Of a DNA stretch of 64,000 nt, positions 10,562 through 19,736 are shown piece by piece. The translations under genes and the position numbers were made by a program. Below the pieces are notes generated by a model. It was not told where the DNA came from. It saw only the letters and a list, made by a program, of their open reading frames with translations, and searched no databases. The number at the start of each line of letters is the position of its first letter. Within the stretch, counting starts at the first letter, position 1. Source of the stretch: Microbacterium terregens. GTDB taxonomy: Bacteria > Actinomycetota > Actinomycetes > Actinomycetales > Microbacteriaceae. Location: the NCBI RefSeq assembly GCF_039534975.1, contig NZ_BAAAWH010000001.1, positions 3,286,001 through 3,350,000 on the forward strand, in the 5' to 3' direction.

Positions 10562-11286
10562 ACGAGAGCAGCGACAGGGACATGACGATGCGCGCGAGCA
10601 CGACGGTCGGAATCCTCGGGGCGGGCAAGGTCGGCACGGTGCTGGCCCGCCTCGCACTGGCCGCCGGGTACCGCGTGCTCATCGCCGGCTCCGGGGATCC
10701 CGAACGGATCGCTCTCACGGTCGACGTGCTCGCGCCTGGCGCAACGGCCGTCGGTGCGGAGGAGGCAGCCCGCGCCGCCGACATCGTCGTGCTCGCTCTG
10801 CCTCTCGGCAAGTACCGGCGTCTTCCATCGGCCGACCTCGAAGGCAAGCTCGTCGTCGATGCCATGAACTACTGGTGGGAGACCGACGGCATCCGCGACG
10901 ACCTGAACGACCCGCGCACCTCCACGAGCCAGACCGTCCAAGGCTTTCTTGCCGCCTCCCGCGTCGTGAAAGCACTGAACCACATGGGCTATCACGACCT
11001 CGAGGAGGGATCCCGACCTGCCGGCGCCGGCGGACGCAAGGCGATCGCGATCGCCGGCGACCGTGCGGGCGACCTTGCGCGCGTCGCGGAGTTCGTGGAC
11101 GCCCTGGGTTTCGACCCGGTCATCGCCGGTTCCCTCGCGGCGGGCGTCGTCCTGCAGCCGGGAAATCCGACCTTCGGAGCCAACCTTCCGGCGGAAGACC
11201 TCGGCCGGTTGATCGATGCGGCACGCGCGAGAGCGTCATCACCTGCGCGCCGAGTCCTTGCCGGGTCGCCCTCCTGGACACACTGA
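10558..11286 (+). CDS. NADPH-dependent F420-reductase-like NAD(P)-binding protein
   Basis: A 242-aa protein with an N-terminal Rossmann fold ([22 protein letters not shown], residues about 16-37) and the family patterns [33 protein letters not shown] and the terminal [13 protein letters not shown]. It resembles NADP:F420 oxidoreductases and their paralogues that reduce other small substrates. Its ATGA overlap with the luciferase-like gene implies translational coupling, and reductant supply to that enzyme is a reasonable inference. The last 20 residues look unconserved. Confidence 0.82.
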   Translation: MNESSDRDMTMRASTTVGILGAGKVGTVLARLALAAGYRVLIAGSGDPERIALTVDVLAPGATAVGAEEAARAADIVVLALPLGKYRRLPSADLEGKLVVDAMNYWWETDGIRDDLNDPRTSTSQTVQGFLAASRVVKALNHMGYHDLEEGSRPAGAGGRKAIAIAGDRAGDLARVAEFVDALGFDPVIAGSLAAGVVLQPGNPTFGANLPAEDLGRLIDAARARASSPARRVLAGSPSWTH

Positions 11287-11347
11287 TCGACCAGTTCATC
11301 GCGTGGCAGAAAAGCCTCCGACGGCGCCCCTGAAAAGAATCACGAAA

Positions 11348-11379
11348 AGGTAACGGAAACCCCTTCCCTTCCGTTACCT
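11348..11379. terminator. AT-rich inverted repeat, probable terminator
   Basis: A perfect 11-bp inverted repeat AGGTAACGGAA/TTCCGTTACCT with a 10-base loop lies 60 bases after the reductase stop. It is between convergent genes, so a terminator role is likelier than an operator role. There is no U-tract. Confidence 0.45.
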
Positions 11380-11464
11380 CGTCGTTATAGAGTTCACGTA
11401 CGGAAGTTGTTTTGCTGTGGCAACGACCGCATGTGATTGCAGGAAACTCTTGGTGCAAGGGACA

Positions 11465-11497
11465 AGGGCCGGTCGGGAAGCCTCTCCGACCGGCCCT
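11465..11497. terminator. Strong hairpin, probable bidirectional terminator
   Basis: A perfect 12-bp stem AGGGCCGGTCGG/CCGACCGGCCCT with a 9-base loop, in the gap between the reductase gene (+) and the DUF2207 gene (-), both of which end here. Confidence 0.7.
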
Positions 11498-11560
11498 GAC
11501 TTGTACCCGCTGCGGGAACGCGCAAGGCACTCCTGGACAACCGACGCCGCGGCAGGAGAA

Positions 11561-13381
11561 CTAGACCCCGCCGCCGCCGCCGCCGCCACCGCCACCACCC
11601 GCGGAGCCCCCGCCGCTGGACCCGCCCGAGGTCGACGCTGATGAGGACGAGCTCGCCGACAGCGAGGTGATCCCCGCGGCGAAGGACGCGGCGCTGAACC
11701 CGCGCGAACCGGAGTACCAGCCGGGTGAGTCATCCGGCCCGTAGAGCACGGCGAGCTGCTCGGCCCACTGCTTCTCCTGCCCGAAGACGACCGCGTACGG
11801 CAGCAGCACCTCGTACAGCTTGAGCATCTCCCTCGGATCGTTCGGGTTGATACGCACCCGCTCGGCGCCCGCGGGTGACTGCAGCATGCGGATGCGGTCA
11901 GCCTCGGCCCACTCGATGAATTCCTTGAGCCCCTTGAGGTGATCGCGCACCTCTGCGCCGGCGGCGGTCAGGGGCCTGCGCGAGATCAGCCCGATCACCA
12001 GCAGCAGCGCCAAGGCGGCCCCGACGATCACCAGGATCGGGATGACCGGATCCACCGCGTTGGCGAAGGCGAACACGCCGGCGAGAACCACGAGCAGCAG
12101 CGCTCCGATCGCCGCGAGCACCGGCCATGCTCGCACCGCGTTCGGGACTTCGCGGCGCAGACCACGCTGGGTGAGCTCGTCATTGGCGAGCTTCAGGATC
12201 TTCTGCGCCGCGGCGGAGAATCGCGTGTCGGTGCCGCCGAACTCGTACTCGGCTCCGGGCTCGAGGAACGGGAAGAGCCCGCCCAGCAGCAGCCTCCCGT
12301 CGCCGTCGGCGCGGGAGGGATCGATCAACTGCGCTTTGAGCTTCACCCCGCCGAACAGCTTCGGCGCCCCCTCGATGATGCGGATGCTGCCCACCACCGC
12401 CTGCTCGAGGACCTCGGCCGGTATGGCCTTCGTGGTACGCCCGAGCAGCACGGCGCTCTCGAGGGCGTCGATCCCCGGGGGCGGCGTGTACTCGGCGATG
12501 ATCGTCGGCCGCCCCGGGGCATCGCGCAGCCGGCGTACGCGCGTGACGATGGCGAGGACGACCGCGGCGAGAACCCCCAACACGCCGATTCCCTGGACCC
12601 AGCCCCAGGGCGAGGCGAGATACGACGAATCGAAAGGCGTGAAGGTGCCCTGCGCGAACGCGATGGAAATGGTGACCGTCTCGTAGGAGTACACCGGTGC
12701 CGCGGAGGCGTCGATCACCGCGGCGCCGGCGGGTGCGGCATCCGTCGTGATCTCACATGTCTGCTCCGAACCCTCGGAGCCGACGTAACAGGCCAAGGCC
12801 CCGGTCAGCGCACCGGCGAGCTCGTCCGGCACGGTCACGCGCGCGCTGACGCGGCCGAACTCCTGCGGCCACGCCGTGCCGTTCACGTCCCAGTAGAACT
12901 CGTCCACACCCGTGTTCTCGAAGAACCGGGCGACGTTTCGCAGCGTGTAGGTGAACACGTACGTCTGGGTGCCGTGCACGTAGTCGTCAGCGCGCGAGGT
13001 CATGGTGAAGTCGCCGTCATCCGAAGCGGTCTCGGCCTCACGCGGGTTGCCGTCCGCGTCGGTGATCGAGACCAGCTGGGGGTGCAGCGGCGCGCCCAGA
13101 TAGGTATCGGGGATGCTGCGGCGCATGCCCCGGTTCTGGTCCTCGTCGGGGAAGAGTGCGACGAACCGCTCCTGCACCCGCAGCGTGCTCGTCCCGTCCT
13201 CGTCCCTGCCGAGCGTGTAGTCCACGTCGAGACTTTCGAACGAGAAGTCCTCGACGTCGCTCGACGCGGAGGTGACGACGTCGGCAGCAGAGGCGCTGAG
13301 CGGATACCCCGAGAGCAGTGCCAGTGGCAGCCCGACGGCGATGAAAGCGACGACGAGGACGCGCACCAGCTGTGAACCCAT
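11561..13381 (-). CDS. DUF2207-domain membrane protein with glycine-rich tail
   Basis: A protein of about 606 aa. It has a signal peptide or first membrane segment (MGSQLVRVLVVAFIAVGLPL, cleavage near SASA), then an extracellular DUF2207 domain (VDYTLGRDEDGTSTLRVQERFVALFP, MRRSIPDTYLGAPL, YVFTYTLRNVARFF). A membrane helix follows (GVLGVLAAVVLAIVTRV), then a cytoplasmic part with PTIIAEYTPPPGIDALESAVLLGR, two more helices, and DHLKGLKEFIEWAEADRIRM. It ends in Ser/Gly-rich sequence SGGGSAGGGGGGGGGGGV, typical of this family. The function is unknown; a cell-envelope role is assumed. The ATG at 13381 is preferred because the frame upstream overlaps the divergent MarR gene. Confidence 0.85.
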   Translation of the reverse strand: MGSQLVRVLVVAFIAVGLPLALLSGYPLSASAADVVTSASSDVEDFSFESLDVDYTLGRDEDGTSTLRVQERFVALFPDEDQNRGMRRSIPDTYLGAPLHPQLVSITDADGNPREAETASDDGDFTMTSRADDYVHGTQTYVFTYTLRNVARFFENTGVDEFYWDVNGTAWPQEFGRVSARVTVPDELAGALTGALACYVGSEGSEQTCEITTDAAPAGAAVIDASAAPVYSYETVTISIAFAQGTFTPFDSSYLASPWGWVQGIGVLGVLAAVVLAIVTRVRRLRDAPGRPTIIAEYTPPPGIDALESAVLLGRTTKAIPAEVLEQAVVGSIRIIEGAPKLFGGVKLKAQLIDPSRADGDGRLLLGGLFPFLEPGAEYEFGGTDTRFSAAAQKILKLANDELTQRGLRREVPNAVRAWPVLAAIGALLLVVLAGVFAFANAVDPVIPILVIVGAALALLLVIGLISRRPLTAAGAEVRDHLKGLKEFIEWAEADRIRMLQSPAGAERVRINPNDPREMLKLYEVLLPYAVVFGQEKQWAEQLAVLYGPDDSPGWYSGSRGFSAASFAAGITSLSASSSSSASTSGGSSGGGSAGGGGGGGGGGGV

Positions 13382-13434
13382 ATCTCTCAGCCTATGGGCC
13401 TGGCCAGCCGCGCCAGTATGCCGCGAGGTTCGCC

Positions 13435-13440
13435 TACAGT
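13435..13440 (+). promoter_or_regulatory. -10 box of a leaderless marR transcript
   Basis: TACAGT ends seven bases before the ATG at 13448 and there is no ribosome-binding site, consistent with a leaderless transcript. No clear -35 box is seen. Confidence 0.45.
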
Positions 13441-13447
13441 GGTGCGT

Positions 13448-13885
13448 ATGACCGACCGCCGCCTCGCGATCGAAGCCTGGGAGAGCCTGTTCCGTGCCCA
13501 GCACGAGGTGTTCGACGTGATCAGCTGCGACTTCGACGACACCGGACTCTCGCAAGCGGAATACGACGTGCTGCTGACCGTCACGCGCGCCGAGGACATG
13601 ACCGCGCGCCTGCGCGACGTGACGGCGAACATGCTGATCAGCCAGCCGAGCGTGTCGCGCCTGGTCGACAAGATGGCCGCGCGCGGACTCGTCTCCAAGT
13701 GGCCCGATCCCGAGGACGGGCGCGGGTCCCTCGTGCGCGCGACCGCCGAAGGTGCCGCCGCGTTCCGCAAGGTTGCCTCACTGCACGGCAAATCGATCGC
13801 GGAGCGCATGTCGCTGCTGGACGATCACGAACTCCAGCAGCTGCGCGACCTCACCGCGAAGCTGCGGGAGAAGAAGCCCCACTGA
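13448..13885 (+). CDS. MarR-family transcriptional regulator
   Basis: A 145-aa MarR protein: N-terminal dimerisation helix (LAIEAWESLFRAQHEVFDVI), winged helix LSQAEYDVLLTVTRAED, recognition helix region VTANMLISQPSVSRLVDKMAARGLV, and wing PDPEDGRGSLVRATAEG. The ATG at 13448 is chosen over an upstream ATG because of the TACAGT box and because homology begins there. It is divergent from the DUF2207 gene with a 66-bp gap and convergent with the ABC-2 exporter genes; either could be its target. Confidence 0.88.
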   Translation: MTDRRLAIEAWESLFRAQHEVFDVISCDFDDTGLSQAEYDVLLTVTRAEDMTARLRDVTANMLISQPSVSRLVDKMAARGLVSKWPDPEDGRGSLVRATAEGAAAFRKVASLHGKSIAERMSLLDDHELQQLRDLTAKLREKKPH

Positions 13886-13911
13886 CGGCGCGTTCGGCAC
13901 ACCGCGCCGTC
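13884..13911. terminator. Hairpin between convergent marR and exporter genes
   Basis: A perfect 9-bp stem GACGGCGCG/CGCGCCGTC with a 10-base loop that overlaps both stop codons. Probably a bidirectional terminator. Confidence 0.55.
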
Positions 13912-14644
13912 ACGGCGTACGTCGCCGCAGCGTCGCCGATGCGACGATGAGCGATCCCACCGCGAAGGCCGTCACGATCAGCAGCGGCCGGTAGAGGTCC
14001 CATCCCTCGTCCCCCGCCGTGACCGCGTTGACCGCGTCGATCGCGTAGCTCAGCGGCAGCCAGTCGGAGATCGCGGACAGAACCTCCGGCATCTGATCCC
14101 GCGGCATGAACAACCCGCCGAGGAGGATCTGAGGAAAGACGATCAGCGGCATGAACTGCACGGCCTGGAACTCGGTGCGGGCGAAGGCGCTGGCGAGCAG
14201 GCCCAGCGCGGACCCCAGAATCGCGTCGACGACCGCGACGAGCCCCAGCTGCCAGACCGGTCCGTCGACCTCGAGCCCGCACACGAGAACCGCGAAGGTC
14301 ACCGTGAGAACAGCCTGCAGCGTGGCCATCAGCCCGAAGGCCAGGGCGTACCCGATGATGAAGTCCGCTTTGCCGAGCGGCGTCGTCATGAGCCGCTCGA
14401 GCGTGCCGGACCGCCGCTCGCGCAGTGTCGTGATCGATGTGATCAGGAACATCACGATGAACGGGAACAGTGCCAGGATGCCGCCGCCGAACTGGTTGAA
14501 CACCCCTTCCTGGTCGCTGAACAGCCACGCGAACAGGCCGACGAGCAGGCTCGGCGCGATCAGCATCAGCGCGATCGACCGCGGGTCATGGCTGAGCTGC
14601 CGGAGCACGCGGCCGGCGGTCGAGAACGTCCGCGCCACGGTCAC
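13910..14644 (-). CDS. ABC-2 type exporter permease
   Basis: A 244-aa integral membrane protein of the ABC-2 (DrrB/NodJ-like) family, with about six hydrophobic segments. Family hallmarks are ITTLRERRSGTLERLMTTPLGKADFIIGY after the second helix and the later FPQILLGGLFMPRDQMPEVLSAISDWLPLSYAIDA. It starts with GTG at 14644, and the GTGA overlaps the stop of the ATPase gene, so the two are translationally coupled. The substrate is unknown; relatives export drugs or envelope components. Confidence 0.9.
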   Translation of the reverse strand: MTVARTFSTAGRVLRQLSHDPRSIALMLIAPSLLVGLFAWLFSDQEGVFNQFGGGILALFPFIVMFLITSITTLRERRSGTLERLMTTPLGKADFIIGYALAFGLMATLQAVLTVTFAVLVCGLEVDGPVWQLGLVAVVDAILGSALGLLASAFARTEFQAVQFMPLIVFPQILLGGLFMPRDQMPEVLSAISDWLPLSYAIDAVNAVTAGDEGWDLYRPLLIVTAFAVGSLIVASATLRRRTP

Positions 14645-15504
14645 CGGCCGCCACCCCCCGCCGCACGCCGTTGCCTGCGGCTGAGGCCCGGTTCGCCCAC
14701 CGTGCCGTCGCGCTGCTGCGCGTGCACGTTCGCCGCCGCTTCCTCACGGGGGTGCGCGGCGGCATCGCGTTCGACGAGGGCGAGGAACGCGGCATCCGGA
14801 TCATCCGCACCGGTCTCGGCGCGGAGACCGTCCGGGGTCGTGTCAGCGATGATGCGGCCCGCGCGCATCAGCAGGAGGCGGTCGCAGCGCAGGGCCTCGT
14901 CCATCACGTGGCTGCTCACGATGAGCGTGGAGCCGGCGTCGGCAAGTCTGCGGAAGACCGCCCACAACTCGGCACGCAGCAGCGGATCAAGCCCGACGGT
15001 CGGCTCGTCCAGCACGATGAGTTCGGGCGCGCCGAGCATCGCGACCGCGAGCGAGACGCGACTCTCCTGTCCGCCGCTGAGCGAGGCGACGGTCTGATGG
15101 CCGTACGCAGCCAAGCCCACCTCAGAGAGCACCCGATCCACGTCGCGGCGCGGCGCACCGATGAGGCGCGCGAAGTAGACGAGGTTCTGGCGGATCGTCA
15201 GGTCGTCGTAGACCGACGCGGCCTGCGTGTCGTAGGCGACGCGCAGCCGTTGGGACGCGGTTCCGGCCGGACTCCCCAGCACCGAGACGGTGCCGGCCTC
15301 GATTCTCTGCACCCCCACGATCGAGCGCATGAGCGTGGTCTTGCCGCAGCCGGACGGTCCGAGAAGCCCGGTGATCTGACCGCGCGGGATGTCCAGTTCG
15401 AGACCGTCGAACACCATGTTCTTCCCGCGCCGAACCCGCAGTCCGCGCACCTGGACGGCCGTCGCGACGGACGCCGTCGAGCTCGAACCACGCGCATCGT
15501 TCAT
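14641..15504 (-). CDS. ABC exporter ATP-binding protein
   Basis: A 287-aa nucleotide-binding subunit paired with the downstream ABC-2 permease. It shows Walker A GPSGCGKTT, signature SLSGGQESRVSLAVAML, Walker B LIVLDEPTVGLDPL and switch histidine region LIVSSHVMDEA. The ATG at 15504 is chosen because the sequence before it does not resemble the family. The C-terminal 35 residues (from AAAHPREEAAANV) are unconserved and basic. The pair most resembles daunorubicin-type (DrrAB) exporters. Confidence 0.92.
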   Translation of the reverse strand: MNDARGSSSTASVATAVQVRGLRVRRGKNMVFDGLELDIPRGQITGLLGPSGCGKTTLMRSIVGVQRIEAGTVSVLGSPAGTASQRLRVAYDTQAASVYDDLTIRQNLVYFARLIGAPRRDVDRVLSEVGLAAYGHQTVASLSGGQESRVSLAVAMLGAPELIVLDEPTVGLDPLLRAELWAVFRRLADAGSTLIVSSHVMDEALRCDRLLLMRAGRIIADTTPDGLRAETGADDPDAAFLALVERDAAAHPREEAAANVHAQQRDGTVGEPGLSRRQRRAAGGGGR

Positions 15505-15601
15505 CACGCAATGAATGGTTCGCCCGCCACACGCACGCGTCAAGCCCCCCGCGCGCAGCCCGCCGACTGTCCTGCGACACGACCCCGCAGTACGGCGCCC
15601 C

Positions 15602-16618
15602 TCACCAGCGGTTGTGGACCTCCTCGGCCCACCCGAGGATGCCGTCGAAGGCGATCGTGTCGCCCTCGGCGGTCGTGAACGCGCCACCCCAGTGCCCGAA
15701 GAACTGGTCGGTACGCGACGCGACGATGCCCAGGTTCGTACGGGTGACCTTGTCGTAGAACGGCGCGAAGGATGCGGTCAGCCCGCCGCCCTGGACGCGC
15801 CACGGCCGCCGGTGATCCGCGAGGTCGTAGTCCCAGCGCAGGTCTTCGTGGATCTTGTGCAAGCGCCCGTCGACGAGCATCGCGTTCTCGGTGACACCGG
15901 TGCCATCCGTCCACCTGCCGCCGACCTGGATGCCGATCACGCGGCCGTCGGTCCGGCCCGATCCGGCGCCCCAGTTCCACCGGATGTCATACGGCCAGCG
16001 CCCCCGACCGTGATCGAGCACCGCCCAGGACGCCCCGGCGGGGATCGGATGCGTGACGCCCTCGATCGTGACGCTCCCGGATGCGGGCCGGGCCACGTCC
16101 TTCACGGTGTACTGGAACCACCGCTCGCTCCACGGCACCACGACTGCGAGCCGCTCATGACCGGGCGGAAGATCGGCGAGGACGTCGAACGAGGCATCGT
16201 CGATCCTCGCTCGCAGCCGCGTCCCCGTCTGCGCAGGCATACTGCCGGGGCTCAGAACCGGGTCGATGTCGATCACTAGGCCCTTCGCCCGCGCGTGCGC
16301 CGGGCTCACCTCCAGCGATGCGGGCAGCTGCACGCCCCGCGGAGGGATGACCGTGGCCGACTTGCTCCACGTCCTCTCGGTGGCGCGGTCGAAGATCCAG
16401 ACCTCGTGCACGGCGGCGTAGTCGATCGACGAGACGGTCAGCGCGAGGATGTGCGTCGGCGTGGTGACGTTCCAGTACTCCCACCGCTTGTTGCGTCCGT
16501 GCCCGCGCCCGATGCCCGCCGTGTCGATGATCGGCTGCCTGGCCCAGCCGACGGCGGCGGGGTTGAGGCGGCCCGCTCGCGTCAGCGAGACCGACTCGGT
16601 CAGTTCACGGGCAGTCAT
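15602..16618 (-). CDS. DUF2804-domain protein
   Basis: A 338-aa soluble protein without signal peptide. The sequence (GRNKRWEYWNVTTPTHILALTVSSIDYAAV, VDIDPVLSPGSMPAQTGT, LDHGRGRWPYDIRWNWGAGSG and a tail with GILGWAEEVHNRW) follows the DUF2804 family, which has a lipocalin-like or carotenoid-hydratase-like beta fold and no established role. It lies 24 bp downstream of the M23 lipoprotein gene in the same direction, so the two may be co-transcribed. Confidence 0.75.
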   Translation of the reverse strand: MTARELTESVSLTRAGRLNPAAVGWARQPIIDTAGIGRGHGRNKRWEYWNVTTPTHILALTVSSIDYAAVHEVWIFDRATERTWSKSATVIPPRGVQLPASLEVSPAHARAKGLVIDIDPVLSPGSMPAQTGTRLRARIDDASFDVLADLPPGHERLAVVVPWSERWFQYTVKDVARPASGSVTIEGVTHPIPAGASWAVLDHGRGRWPYDIRWNWGAGSGRTDGRVIGIQVGGRWTDGTGVTENAMLVDGRLHKIHEDLRWDYDLADHRRPWRVQGGGLTASFAPFYDKVTRTNLGIVASRTDQFFGHWGGAFTTAEGDTIAFDGILGWAEEVHNRW

Positions 16619-16642
16619 CCGTCGATCCTCGGAGCGATCCCG

Positions 16643-17917
16643 TTACCGGAAGTCGATGATCGCCAGATTGAGCGGGAGCTGGTTGGTCCGCGCCTGCGCC
16701 TTCGGCAGCGCACCCGCCAGGAACGTGCCGCTGAGGTAGTCGTCCGCATCGGCGATCGACTGCGGCGAGACCTGCCCGTCGTAGTCGAAGCTCGTCAGCT
16801 CGTAGGGCAGCGAGTCCGCGTTCAGCAGGCTCGGTCCGTCCATCAGCTGGAAGTGCAGGTGCGAGGCGTTGGCGTTGCCGGTGTTGCCGAGGTGCCCGAG
16901 CACCTGGCCCGCCGTCACCGTGTCGCCGGGTTTGACCGTGATCGAGCCGGAGATCATGTGCGCATACATCGCGTAGACGCCGTCGCCGAGGTCGAGCACG
17001 ACGTGGTTGCCGTCGACGTTCTCGACGGTCAGCTTCGCGGCCAGCGCCGGGTCGTGGGCCGGCAGGACGCCGGGCGCGTTCGCGGCCATGCCGTCCAGGA
17101 CCGAGACCACCGTGCCGTCGGCGACCGCGAGGATGTCGGCGCCGTAGTCGATGTAGCTCTCGTTGCGGGTCTTGTCCCCCGCATAGAACTCGCCTTCGTC
17201 GTCGGTGCGCTTCCAGTCGATCGCGAAGCGCTGGCTGTTGTTCAGCTTTCCGTTGACCGACATCAGGGAGCTGCGGTGCGGGAATCCGGGTTCGCAGCAT
17301 CCGTTCAGCGCGATCCAGTTGTCTCCGCGCACGGGCGGCGCGATGACCGGCACGGTCCGCGTCGAGAAGGCCAGCGGGGTCGTCAGATACTCGATGGGTC
17401 CGGGCGCACCGAATGCCGGCGATACCGCACCCGTCCCGGCGATGCGGTGCAGCAGCGCGTCCGGCATCTGGTCCAGCGAGTCGACGGCGAAGTCGATGAA
17501 GACGGCGCGGCTCTCCTGCGGGGGAACGGTGGCGGTGTCGAGATAGCCCGCAGGCAGGTTCCGGAGCCTGTTGCAGTCGCCGAAGGTGCAGGTCGGGTCG
17601 ATCAGCGCCGTGCCGGAGAAGCTCGCGACGATCCTCGTCGGGTCCGCAGCGTCCACGACATCGATCGCGTCGAGGCTCGCGGGCACCTGCGTGGCGTTGG
17701 TCAGCTGCAGGTCGTAGGCGACGTGATACCTGCCGTCGGTGCCGCGGAACGGCAGCGGCGGGTTCCCGATCGGGGTGAGGGTGAGCGGGGTGAAAGAGTC
17801 GGGCACGCGCGCGCCCGGCGCAGACGCGGTGGTCGCCGCGGTCGCGCATCCCGCCGCGAGGAGTGCGACGGCAGCGACCAGGGAGACGAAAAGGGCGGGT
17901 ACACGGCGAGATGTCAC
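16643..17917 (-). CDS. Lipoprotein with M23 (LytM) metallopeptidase domain
   Basis: A 424-aa protein. Residues 1-24 form a lipoprotein signal with lipobox LLAAGC. The middle (about 40-220) is a beta-rich region of unknown function with a CTFGDC pair. The C-terminal third is an M23 domain: zinc ligands are in QRFAIDW and the HxH of SHLHFQL, with YAMYAHMISGSITVKPGDTVTAGQVLG between them. It probably cleaves peptidoglycan cross-links, or binds them, at the outer face of the membrane. An inverted repeat (17968-17992) lies upstream. Confidence 0.88.
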   Translation of the reverse strand: MTSRRVPALFVSLVAAVALLAAGCATAATTASAPGARVPDSFTPLTLTPIGNPPLPFRGTDGRYHVAYDLQLTNATQVPASLDAIDVVDAADPTRIVASFSGTALIDPTCTFGDCNRLRNLPAGYLDTATVPPQESRAVFIDFAVDSLDQMPDALLHRIAGTGAVSPAFGAPGPIEYLTTPLAFSTRTVPVIAPPVRGDNWIALNGCCEPGFPHRSSLMSVNGKLNNSQRFAIDWKRTDDEGEFYAGDKTRNESYIDYGADILAVADGTVVSVLDGMAANAPGVLPAHDPALAAKLTVENVDGNHVVLDLGDGVYAMYAHMISGSITVKPGDTVTAGQVLGHLGNTGNANASHLHFQLMDGPSLLNADSLPYELTSFDYDGQVSPQSIADADDYLSGTFLAGALPKAQARTNQLPLNLAIIDFR

Positions 17918-17967
17918 GCAAGAGCTCCGAATCTGAAGTTTCCTAAGAAGCTATCAGCCCTCCCGCA

Positions 17968-17992
17968 TGGCATATTCCATACCGTTATGCCA
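17968..17992. promoter_or_regulatory. Inverted repeat TGGCATA-N11-TATGCCA
   Basis: Perfect 7-bp arms separated by 11 bases, in an unusually AT-rich spot 51 bp upstream of the M23 lipoprotein start and 60 bp after the serine dehydratase stop. The sequence lacks terminator features and resembles a dimeric repressor site. The cognate regulator is not identifiable. Confidence 0.4.
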
Positions 17993-18052
17993 CATCCATG
18001 GTGCTCGGCGGTGTATGAACGGTGCGGAATGCAATCGGCTGCCGCCGGCGGA

Positions 18053-19648
18053 TCAGCACTCGATGACGTTCACGGCGAGCCCGCCCTCGCTGGTCTCCTT
18101 GTACTTGTGCGACATGTCGATGCCGGTCTGTCGCATGGTCTCGACGACGGCGTCCAGCGAGACGTAGTGACTCCCGTCGCCGCGCAGCGCGAGCCGTGCT
18201 GCCGTGACGGCCGTGGACGCGGCGATCGCATTGCGTTCGATGCACGGGATCTGCACGAGCCCGCCCACGGGGTCGCACGTGAGGCCCAGATGGTGCTCCA
18301 TCGCGATCTCGGCGGCGTTCTCGATCTGCCGGTTCGTTCCGCCCATCACGGCGGTCAGGCCACCGGCGGCCATGGCGCACGCCGAGCCCACCTCGGCCTG
18401 GCACCCGCCCTCGGCACCCGAGATCGACGCGTTCGCCTTGAACAGCGAGCCGAGAGCGGTCGCGGTGAGCAGGAACCGACGGATGCCGCGTCGCCGGTTC
18501 GCGTCGGCGATGAGCTCTTCGTCGATGACGTCGGGCACGATTGGTCCGAGCTGCTGCCGCCCGGCGAATCCCATCAAGGCGCTGCCGACCAGCTCGCCAT
18601 ACGGAGTGACCGCGTTGCCGGCGCCGAGGCCCGAGTCCGCCAGGAAGCGCCACCAGTACATCGCGACGGCGGGAAGGATGCCGGCCGCACCGTTCGTCGG
18701 CGCGGTGACGACGCGGCCGCCGGCGGCGTTCTCCTCGTTGACCGCGAGCGCGAAGGCGCCGAGCCACTCCCCCGGCAGCTCGCGCCGGCCGTCGTGCTCG
18801 GCCTCCTCGAGCTGCGCGCGAATCGCCGACGCGCGCCGCTTCACCTTGAGCATGCCCGGCAGCACACCGTCGTGATACAGCCCCGCTTCCACGCAGGCCG
18901 CCATCGCGTCCCAGATCGCGTCCAGTCCGGCGGCGATCTCCTCGTCGCTGCGCAGCGCCTCCTCATTCATGCGGGCGGCCTCGGCGATCGTGATTCCACG
19001 CTCGTCGCAGAGCTGGAGCAGCGCCTCGGCGCTGTCGAACGCGAGCGGGAAGGCGCTGGTGGCAACACGCGGCGGCTCGCCCTCGCGGCGGATGAAGCCG
19101 CCGCCGATCGAGTAATAGGTCTCACGGAGCACGAGGCCCTCGTCGCTCTCCTGCACGCGTGCCGCGACGGCAGCGGTTCCGGTGGTCCGGATGCCGGCTG
19201 CCGCCCGCTGCGCCCCGTCATCGATCTCGCGCGGCCGAGCGCTCGTCCAGGCCTCCAGCGTCAGCGCGTTCGGATGTCCGGGCAGCCGGGTCCGAGGAGC
19301 GAAGACGACGTCGGCTTTCTCGAAGGGGACCGGGTGCGTGCCGTCCAGCGCGAGCTGCCGACCGGCCGGCCATTGCGTCCACGCCGCGCGCACAGCATCC
19401 GGATCGACGCTCTCGGGCGACAGCCCCTGGAGCCCGCCCACGATGGCATCCGGCGTGCCGTGTCCGATGCCGGTCGCACCCAGGGATCCGTACAGGGTGC
19501 ACGTCACGCGCGCCACGGAGTCCAGGAGCCCGGCCCTGCGCAGGAGCACGGCGAAATCACGCGCGGCCCGCATCGGGCCGACCGTGTGGGAGCTCGAGGG
19601 TCCGATGCCGATGGAGAACAGCTCGAACGCGGAGACGTAGGCGCTCAC
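18053..19648 (-). CDS. sdaA: L-serine ammonia-lyase (iron-sulfur, single chain)
   Basis: A 531-aa L-serine dehydratase converting serine to pyruvate and ammonia. The N-terminal beta domain begins SAFELFSIGIGPSSSHTVGPMRAA. The catalytic alpha domain contains PTNGAAGILPAV and SGAEGGCQAEVGSACAMAAGGL, with two cysteines, and HHLGLTCDPVGGLVQIPCIERNA with a third, forming the [4Fe-4S] site. It is about 70 residues longer than the usual 455-460, the excess lying between the two domains. Translation appears to start at GTG 19648; the ribosome-binding site is weak. Confidence 0.93.
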   Translation of the reverse strand: MSAYVSAFELFSIGIGPSSSHTVGPMRAARDFAVLLRRAGLLDSVARVTCTLYGSLGATGIGHGTPDAIVGGLQGLSPESVDPDAVRAAWTQWPAGRQLALDGTHPVPFEKADVVFAPRTRLPGHPNALTLEAWTSARPREIDDGAQRAAAGIRTTGTAAVAARVQESDEGLVLRETYYSIGGGFIRREGEPPRVATSAFPLAFDSAEALLQLCDERGITIAEAARMNEEALRSDEEIAAGLDAIWDAMAACVEAGLYHDGVLPGMLKVKRRASAIRAQLEEAEHDGRRELPGEWLGAFALAVNEENAAGGRVVTAPTNGAAGILPAVAMYWWRFLADSGLGAGNAVTPYGELVGSALMGFAGRQQLGPIVPDVIDEELIADANRRRGIRRFLLTATALGSLFKANASISGAEGGCQAEVGSACAMAAGGLTAVMGGTNRQIENAAEIAMEHHLGLTCDPVGGLVQIPCIERNAIAASTAVTAARLALRGDGSHYVSLDAVVETMRQTGIDMSHKYKETSEGGLAVNVIEC

Positions 19649-19682
19649 GCGCTCCAGGCTAACCTGGTCCGCACGCGGGACG

Positions 19683-19719
19683 GCGAACGCCCCGGGCCTG
19701 AGTGGTCCGGGGCGTTCGC
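19683..19719. terminator. Terminator hairpin after the heat-shock gene
   Basis: A perfect 13-bp stem GCGAACGCCCCGG/CCGGGGCGTTCGC with an 11-base loop, 18 bp beyond the stop of the Hsp20 gene and upstream of the serine dehydratase start. Confidence 0.75.
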
Positions 19720-19736
19720 GTCAGGCGGCGCAGTGA

